DNA of 53,714 nt from an uncultured Chromatiaceae bacterium. Its GTDB lineage: Bacteria > Pseudomonadota > Gammaproteobacteria > Enterobacterales > Alteromonadaceae. Where the stretch lies: assembly GCA_946482325.1 (NCBI GenBank), contig CAMLRA010000011.1:1-53714 (forward strand), written 5' to 3'. The stretch's first letter is position 1, and each line of letters starts with the position of its first letter. Shown here one piece after another: positions 49,480 through 53,714 of the stretch. Made by a program: the position numbers and the translations under genes. The notes below the pieces were generated by a model, which was not told where the DNA came from, made no database searches, and saw only the letters and a program-made list of their open reading frames with translations.

Positions 49480-51657
49480 ATGAAACGTTTGATGCTGGGC
49501 GCAGTGGCGCTTGCTGTTTTAACCGCCTGTGGACCAAAACCAGAACAAGCTGCCACTGCAGCAACAGGCACAACAGTCGCGGAGGCTGCACCTGTGGCTA
49601 AATTACAATATGCTGCGACGAAACAGGGCGACGTGGTCGACACCTATTTCGAAACCAAAGTAGCGGACCCATACCGCTGGTTAGAAGATGACCGCAGCGC
49701 CGAAACCGCTGAGTGGGTCAAAGCACAAAACAAAGTCACTTTTGATTACCTGGCCCAAATTCCGTACCGCGACCAGATTAAACAACGCTTAGAAGCGTTG
49801 TGGAATTACGAAAAAGTCGGCGCTCCGACTAAAGAAGGTGCGTACAGCTACTTCTACAAAAACGACGGCCTGCAAAACCAATATGTGGTGTATCGCCAGA
49901 AAGACGGCGGCCCGGCGGAAGTCTTCCTCGATCCAAATGGTTTCTCTGCGGACGGCACCACGTCGCTGGCCGATTTACAGTTCACTGATGACGGTTCTAT
50001 CGCCGCTTACGCCATTTCTGAAGGCGGCAGCGACTGGCGCAAAGTCTTTGTGATCAACGCAGAAACCAAAGAAAAACTGGAACCTGAACTGGTCGACGTG
50101 AAGTTCTCCGGTATTTCGTTTAAAGGCAACGAAGGTTTCTTCTACTCCAGTTACGACAAGCCAACAGGCAGCGAACTGTCAGCGAAAACCGACCAGCACA
50201 AGCTGTATTACCATAAAATCGGCACGCCGCAAAAAGACGACCAGCTGATTTACGGTGGCACTGATGCCGAGAAACACCGTTATGTGGGTGGCACAGTGAC
50301 CCAAGACGGTAAATATCTGGTGGTGTCTGCGGCGAACGCCACGTCCGGCAATAAATTGCTGGTGAAAGACTTAACCAAACCAGACAGCGCTTTTGTTACG
50401 CTCGATGGTGAAGGCAGCTCAGATTACAACCTGATCGACAGCAAAGGCGATGTGCTGTATTTCTCGACGAACTTCAAAGCACCAAATCAGCGCCTGATCG
50501 CCATCGATATGACCAAGCCGGCGCAAGCAGAGTGGAAAGACGTGATTGCGGAAACCGCCAATGTACTGGAAGTCAGCAAAGGCGCCGGTTCGTTCTTCGC
50601 CACTTACATGGTCGATGCGATTTCCAAAGTGCAGCAATATGACTACGACGGCAAGCTGGTGCGTGACGTGCAGCTGCCGGGCGTTGGTAGCGTCGGCGGT
50701 TTTGACGGCAAAGCCAAAGACAGCGTGCTCTACTTCAGCTTCGCCAATTACAACACACCGGGTTCGATTTACGCCTACGACCCGGCGACTGGCGAATCTA
50801 AAGTGCACTTTAAACCAGCAGTGAAATTCAACAGCGACGATTATGAGTCCAAGCAGGTGTTCTACACCTCGAAAGACGGTACAAAAGTGCCGATGATCAT
50901 CACACACAAAAAAGGACTGAAGCTCGACGGCACTAACCCAACCATGCTGTACGGCTACGGCGGCTTTAACGTCAGCCTGACGCCAAGCTTCAGCGTCGCC
51001 AACCTGGTCTGGATGGAAATGGGTGGTGTGTACGCGGTGCCAAACCTGCGCGGTGGTGGTGAATATGGCAAAGCCTGGCATGAAGCCGGTATTCAGCTGA
51101 AAAAACAAAATGTGTTTGACGATTTCATCGCGGCCGGCGAATACCTGATTGCGCAGAAATACACGTCCAACGACAAACTGGCTATTCGTGGGGGCTCGAA
51201 CGGCGGCCTGTTAGTCGGTGCAGTGATGACTCAACGTCCGGACCTGATGAAAGTCGCGCTGCCAGCAGTGGGTGTGTTAGACATGCTGCGTTATCACACC
51301 TTCACGGCGGGCGCCGGCTGGGGCTTTGACTACGGCACGGCCGAACAGTCCAAAGAGATGTTTGAATACCTCAAAGGCTATTCACCGGTGCATAACGTGA
51401 AAAAAGACGTGGCTTACCCTGCGACTTTAGTCACCACCGGCGACCACGATGACCGCGTCGTGCCTGCGCACAGCTTTAAGTTTGCTGCTGAGCTGCAAGC
51501 CAAAGCTGGCGGTACTAACCCGCAGCTGATTCGCATCGAAACCAACGCCGGTCACGGCGCCGGTACACCAGTATCGAAAACCATTGAGCAAACCGCCGAT
51601 ACTTTTGGGTTCACGCTGTGGAACATGGGCGTTAAAGAAGTGGCAAAAGCGCAATAA
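49480..51657 (+). CDS. Prolyl oligopeptidase (S9A) lipoprotein
   Basis: A 725-residue serine peptidase. The signal peptide ends in a lipobox (AVLTAC, Cys near residue 17), so it should be a membrane-anchored periplasmic lipoprotein. An N-terminal seven-bladed beta-propeller (about 90-440) precedes the alpha/beta-hydrolase domain with Ser in [15 protein letters not shown], Asp in [12 protein letters not shown] and His in ETNAGHGAG, the full S9A triad. It cleaves after proline in short peptides. The ATG at 49480 follows AGGGGAG. It is terminated by a strong hairpin at 51683. Confidence 0.96.
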   Translation: MKRLMLGAVALAVLTACGPKPEQAATAATGTTVAEAAPVAKLQYAATKQGDVVDTYFETKVADPYRWLEDDRSAETAEWVKAQNKVTFDYLAQIPYRDQIKQRLEALWNYEKVGAPTKEGAYSYFYKNDGLQNQYVVYRQKDGGPAEVFLDPNGFSADGTTSLADLQFTDDGSIAAYAISEGGSDWRKVFVINAETKEKLEPELVDVKFSGISFKGNEGFFYSSYDKPTGSELSAKTDQHKLYYHKIGTPQKDDQLIYGGTDAEKHRYVGGTVTQDGKYLVVSAANATSGNKLLVKDLTKPDSAFVTLDGEGSSDYNLIDSKGDVLYFSTNFKAPNQRLIAIDMTKPAQAEWKDVIAETANVLEVSKGAGSFFATYMVDAISKVQQYDYDGKLVRDVQLPGVGSVGGFDGKAKDSVLYFSFANYNTPGSIYAYDPATGESKVHFKPAVKFNSDDYESKQVFYTSKDGTKVPMIITHKKGLKLDGTNPTMLYGYGGFNVSLTPSFSVANLVWMEMGGVYAVPNLRGGGEYGKAWHEAGIQLKKQNVFDDFIAAGEYLIAQKYTSNDKLAIRGGSNGGLLVGAVMTQRPDLMKVALPAVGVLDMLRYHTFTAGAGWGFDYGTAEQSKEMFEYLKGYSPVHNVKKDVAYPATLVTTGDHDDRVVPAHSFKFAAELQAKAGGTNPQLIRIETNAGHGAGTPVSKTIEQTADTFGFTLWNMGVKEVAKAQ

Positions 51658-51682
51658 CGCGTTGAATACTTCGAAGACAATC

Positions 51683-51706
51683 AGGCCGGCATTTGCCGGC
51701 CTTTTT
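51683..51706 (+). terminator. Rho-independent terminator
   Basis: GGCCGGCA (51684-51691) and TGCCGGCC (51694-51701) around TT, followed by TTTTT. It ends the peptidase transcript. Confidence 0.92.
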
Positions 51707-51734
51707 ACTTGGCTCTGTGGCGGGGTTGCTTCGG

Positions 51735-52367
51735 CTACCCTTTGGTGGCCGGTGCCCGCGTCATCGACATTTTCCAGTTCACTTCCCAGCTTTTCCCGTC
51801 ATCCAATGACATCGCCTGTTCCCAATGCGCTGCGTTAGCACTGATATTCGACCAGATATAACGCACCTTCACCTTACGACCATCAATCACATCGTCACCG
51901 GTGAAAGTGCCAATCCCGGCGGTGAATTTGCCAACCACAGGTGGGTTCAGCTGGCCCTGATTGTTCAGACCACCGGTTTGATTGTCGAGCCAATAAATAC
52001 TCCACAGCTGAGTGACCGGATTAAACACCCGCAGCGACACGCCGGTAAATCCCGGCCGCCAGTCAGCGGCAACAAAATCATCAAAGTTGCCGATCCCTGC
52101 CGGCAGTGGTCGATTGGTTTGCCGGGCGGTGAATGATTCCCAGTCATTACTACCGACAAAGCGTTGTTTCAGTCGTTGATTCTGCACAATCCAGTCACCG
52201 ACAAAAAAATCAAAATCATCTTGCCCGCTGGCGGTGCTTTGCGCTGCTGAGTTCTGCGCAGCGTTGCAATATGATTGTTCTGCCGACGGACAAGCGGCAA
52301 TCGCCGCATGCCCGGTCAACAGTGTTGCAGCAAGCCCGGCCAGCGCGCCGGATTTTGGGGTCGTCAT
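51735..52367 (-). CDS. Secreted DUF1579-like protein
   Basis: A 210-residue protein with a signal peptide (about 1-24, ending AIAACPSAEQ), a short linker and a beta-barrel-type domain with DFDFFVGDWIVQNQRLKQRF, VFNPVTQLWSIYWLDNQTGG and VKVRYIWSNI. The F-x-x-GxW pattern resembles DUF1579/lipocalin-like proteins. Ligand and role unknown. The ATG at 52367 follows AAGGAG eight bases upstream. It is divergent from a LysR regulator, a likely control relationship. Confidence 0.75.
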   Translation of the reverse strand: MTTPKSGALAGLAATLLTGHAAIAACPSAEQSYCNAAQNSAAQSTASGQDDFDFFVGDWIVQNQRLKQRFVGSNDWESFTARQTNRPLPAGIGNFDDFVAADWRPGFTGVSLRVFNPVTQLWSIYWLDNQTGGLNNQGQLNPPVVGKFTAGIGTFTGDDVIDGRKVKVRYIWSNISANAAHWEQAMSLDDGKSWEVNWKMSMTRAPATKG

Positions 52368-52445
52368 AGAACCACTCCTTTTACATGAATAGCGCCATCA
52401 TATGTGTTTAAATGAAAATCAAAAACCGACAAAAGTGCGTGTACT

Positions 52446-53360
52446 ATGTTTAAAAATGAACATCAATTGGCATGGGATGATTTTCGCATCATTCTGGCGG
52501 TGGCCCGGCGTGGCTCATTAAAAAGCGCCGCTGCGGCACTGGGCTCCAGCCATCCGACTTTATTTCGCCGTATCCGCGATATTGAACAAGTGCTGGGCTT
52601 AAGCCTGTTTGTGCGCAGCCGGCAGGGATATCACCCCACCGAAGCGGCCGCTGTGTTTATCGCGCTGGCAGAAAAAATAGAACATGAAGTGCTGGGCCTG
52701 GCAACCTCTGGTGTACTGCAGCCTAATGTGCTGGCAGGGCAGGTAAGTTTGTCGGTGGCGCCGGTATTTATGCCTAGCTTGCTTGCGCCGATTTTGCAGT
52801 CTTTAGCGGTGAAAATGCCACAGATCCAGCTGCAAATCAGCAGTTCAACCCGGTTGGTGGATTTATCGCAGCACGAAGCCGATATCGCGTTGCGATCGGG
52901 CGGCCAACCTCCTGAACATTTGATTGGGACCAACCTAGGCCGGATGGCAGTCTGTGTTTACCAACCCGCATCCTGGGCACCGGCCGAGACGAAGCACTGG
53001 AAACATCTGCCCTGGGTGACACCTGATGAAAGTTTCAGCCATCAGGATTCGGTCGCCTGGTTAAAAAGTGAAGGCCATTTTGAACGGGCTACAGTGCGCT
53101 GTGACAATATTGAACATGTCGCATTGCTGGCCAATGCCGGCATTGGTCTTGCCGTATTGCCCTGTTACTTAGGTGACCGCTGCGCGGGACTCATCAGAGC
53201 CAGTGACCCCATCCCGGAGTTTACTTCTGATTTGTGGCTGCTGTGGCACCCGCAGTGGCGTGGCGTCAAACGTATTACGGCTGTGGTTGAACACTTAACC
53301 AGCGGGTTATTGGCGCAAAAGGCATTAATTGAAGGGGCCAGTCCGGCGCATGTCGTGTAA
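52446..53360 (+). CDS. LysR-family transcriptional regulator
   Basis: A 304-residue regulator: winged HTH with GSLKSAAAALGSSHPTLFRR and the recognition segment RRIRDIEQVLGLSLF, then a periplasmic-binding-like effector domain (about 95-295) with VLAGQVSLSVAPVFMPSLL and EADIALRSGG. The start at 52446 has no strong ribosome site. It is divergent from the DUF1579-like gene, 78 bases apart, the common LysR arrangement, so it probably controls that gene. Effector unknown. Confidence 0.93.
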   Translation: MFKNEHQLAWDDFRIILAVARRGSLKSAAAALGSSHPTLFRRIRDIEQVLGLSLFVRSRQGYHPTEAAAVFIALAEKIEHEVLGLATSGVLQPNVLAGQVSLSVAPVFMPSLLAPILQSLAVKMPQIQLQISSSTRLVDLSQHEADIALRSGGQPPEHLIGTNLGRMAVCVYQPASWAPAETKHWKHLPWVTPDESFSHQDSVAWLKSEGHFERATVRCDNIEHVALLANAGIGLAVLPCYLGDRCAGLIRASDPIPEFTSDLWLLWHPQWRGVKRITAVVEHLTSGLLAQKALIEGASPAHVV

Positions 53361-53661
53361 AGCGCTTCCGGTAAATAACTCCTGCAAAGCACTTAGCGTC
53401 ATGCTCAGCAGCATAATGTAGTGCGCTGTGCGCTGTGCACTGAGACTGCGCTAGGCCGGCCATTGCCTGGCTTGTTTTCTATCGCGCTGAAACCGGGGAA
53501 TAAAAACGGGCCTGACAGACAGTACCACAGTGCATTGTGCGGCTGCCGGCATAGTTGCGCTGCAGTATTTTTCATTTTTCGGCGACTTTTTGGTCACATT
53601 CACTCTGCTAGCCTTCCAGCGTTTCTTCACGTAATCACCTTACATTCCGGAGGCTGGCAAG
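53361..53661. other. Intergenic region before the last gene
   Basis: About 300 bases with no credible gene. It contains a direct repeat of GCGCTGT units (53412-53428). No promoter, operator or terminator was recognised with confidence. Confidence 0.35.
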
Positions 53662-53714
53662 ATGCACAGAGAGCTGAAAAAGGTAACTTGGGTAACGCTG
53701 AGAGGGATGACCAT
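53662..53714 (+). CDS. Start of an unidentified gene (cut by window edge)
   Basis: ATG at 53662 with GGAGG (53649-53653) eight bases upstream opens a reading frame of 17 codons (MHRELKKVTWVTLRGMT) to the window end. No family can be called from this. Confidence 0.6.
   Translation, partial: MHRELKKVTWVTLRGMT

Overview
The window reads as a chromosomal segment of a free-living, motile gammaproteobacterium with moderate GC. The gene families (TonB-dependent receptor with a carboxypeptidase-like N-terminus, a chemosensory cluster, TrkH, Gor, ArsJ, RmuC, an S9A peptidase lipoprotein, a CTERM-anchored exoprotein) suggest a Rheinheimera/Alteromonadales-like bacterium. That placement is inferred from gene content only. 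There are no rRNA or tRNA genes, no CRISPR array, and no intact insertion sequence, phage or plasmid functions.

Layout. 1-3.1 kb: start of a TonB-dependent receptor, divergent from a degenerate-GGDEF membrane protein coupled to an AraC regulator, with a PhoB-type repeat box between them. 3.1-4.6 kb: a small protein and a membrane-anchored flavin/2Fe-2S reductase behind a Fur-like site. 4.7-15.1 kb: an alternative chemosensory system (MCP, CheY, STAS, CheA, CheW, CheR, CheB facing CheD, MCP, CheY), with a divergent REC-EAL phosphodiesterase; CheA carries a tandem motif like the c-di-GMP-binding MshEN domain. 15.2-20.3 kb: YjdM, a small membrane protein, tonB-exbB-exbD behind a Fur-overlapped promoter, an acyltransferase and an MTHFR-like enzyme. 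20.5-26.0 kb: a periplasmic binding protein, a trkH-kdpD-kdpE-like operon, an AraC regulator, a DUF3703 protein and a broken KdpE tail. 26.2-29.1 kb: a large MCP and a CTERM-type exoprotein. 29.1-36.9 kb: a cupin/SDR operon with its divergent TetR, a two-helix membrane protein, and a TetR-RND efflux operon; each TetR has recognisable operators.

36.9-43.8 kb is the most distinctive region. An arsenic operon (ArsR, a dual-specificity-type phosphatase, GAPDH, ArsJ) is followed by a second ArsR divergent from a eukaryotic-type glutathione synthetase, with three matching operator copies between them, and then by glutathione reductase. GAPDH and ArsJ would make and export 1-arseno-3-phosphoglycerate, while the glutathione genes would supply thiol. 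I infer one combined arsenic-thiol island.

44.2-53.7 kb: DedA, a DUF1801 protein, rmuC behind a LexA box, a second binding protein, an alpha/beta-hydrolase-like protein, an EamA transporter, a prolyl oligopeptidase lipoprotein, a DUF1579-like secreted protein divergent from a LysR regulator, and the first codons of one more gene. Two palindromic intergenic elements lie in this stretch; the end of one recurs near 19.3 kb.
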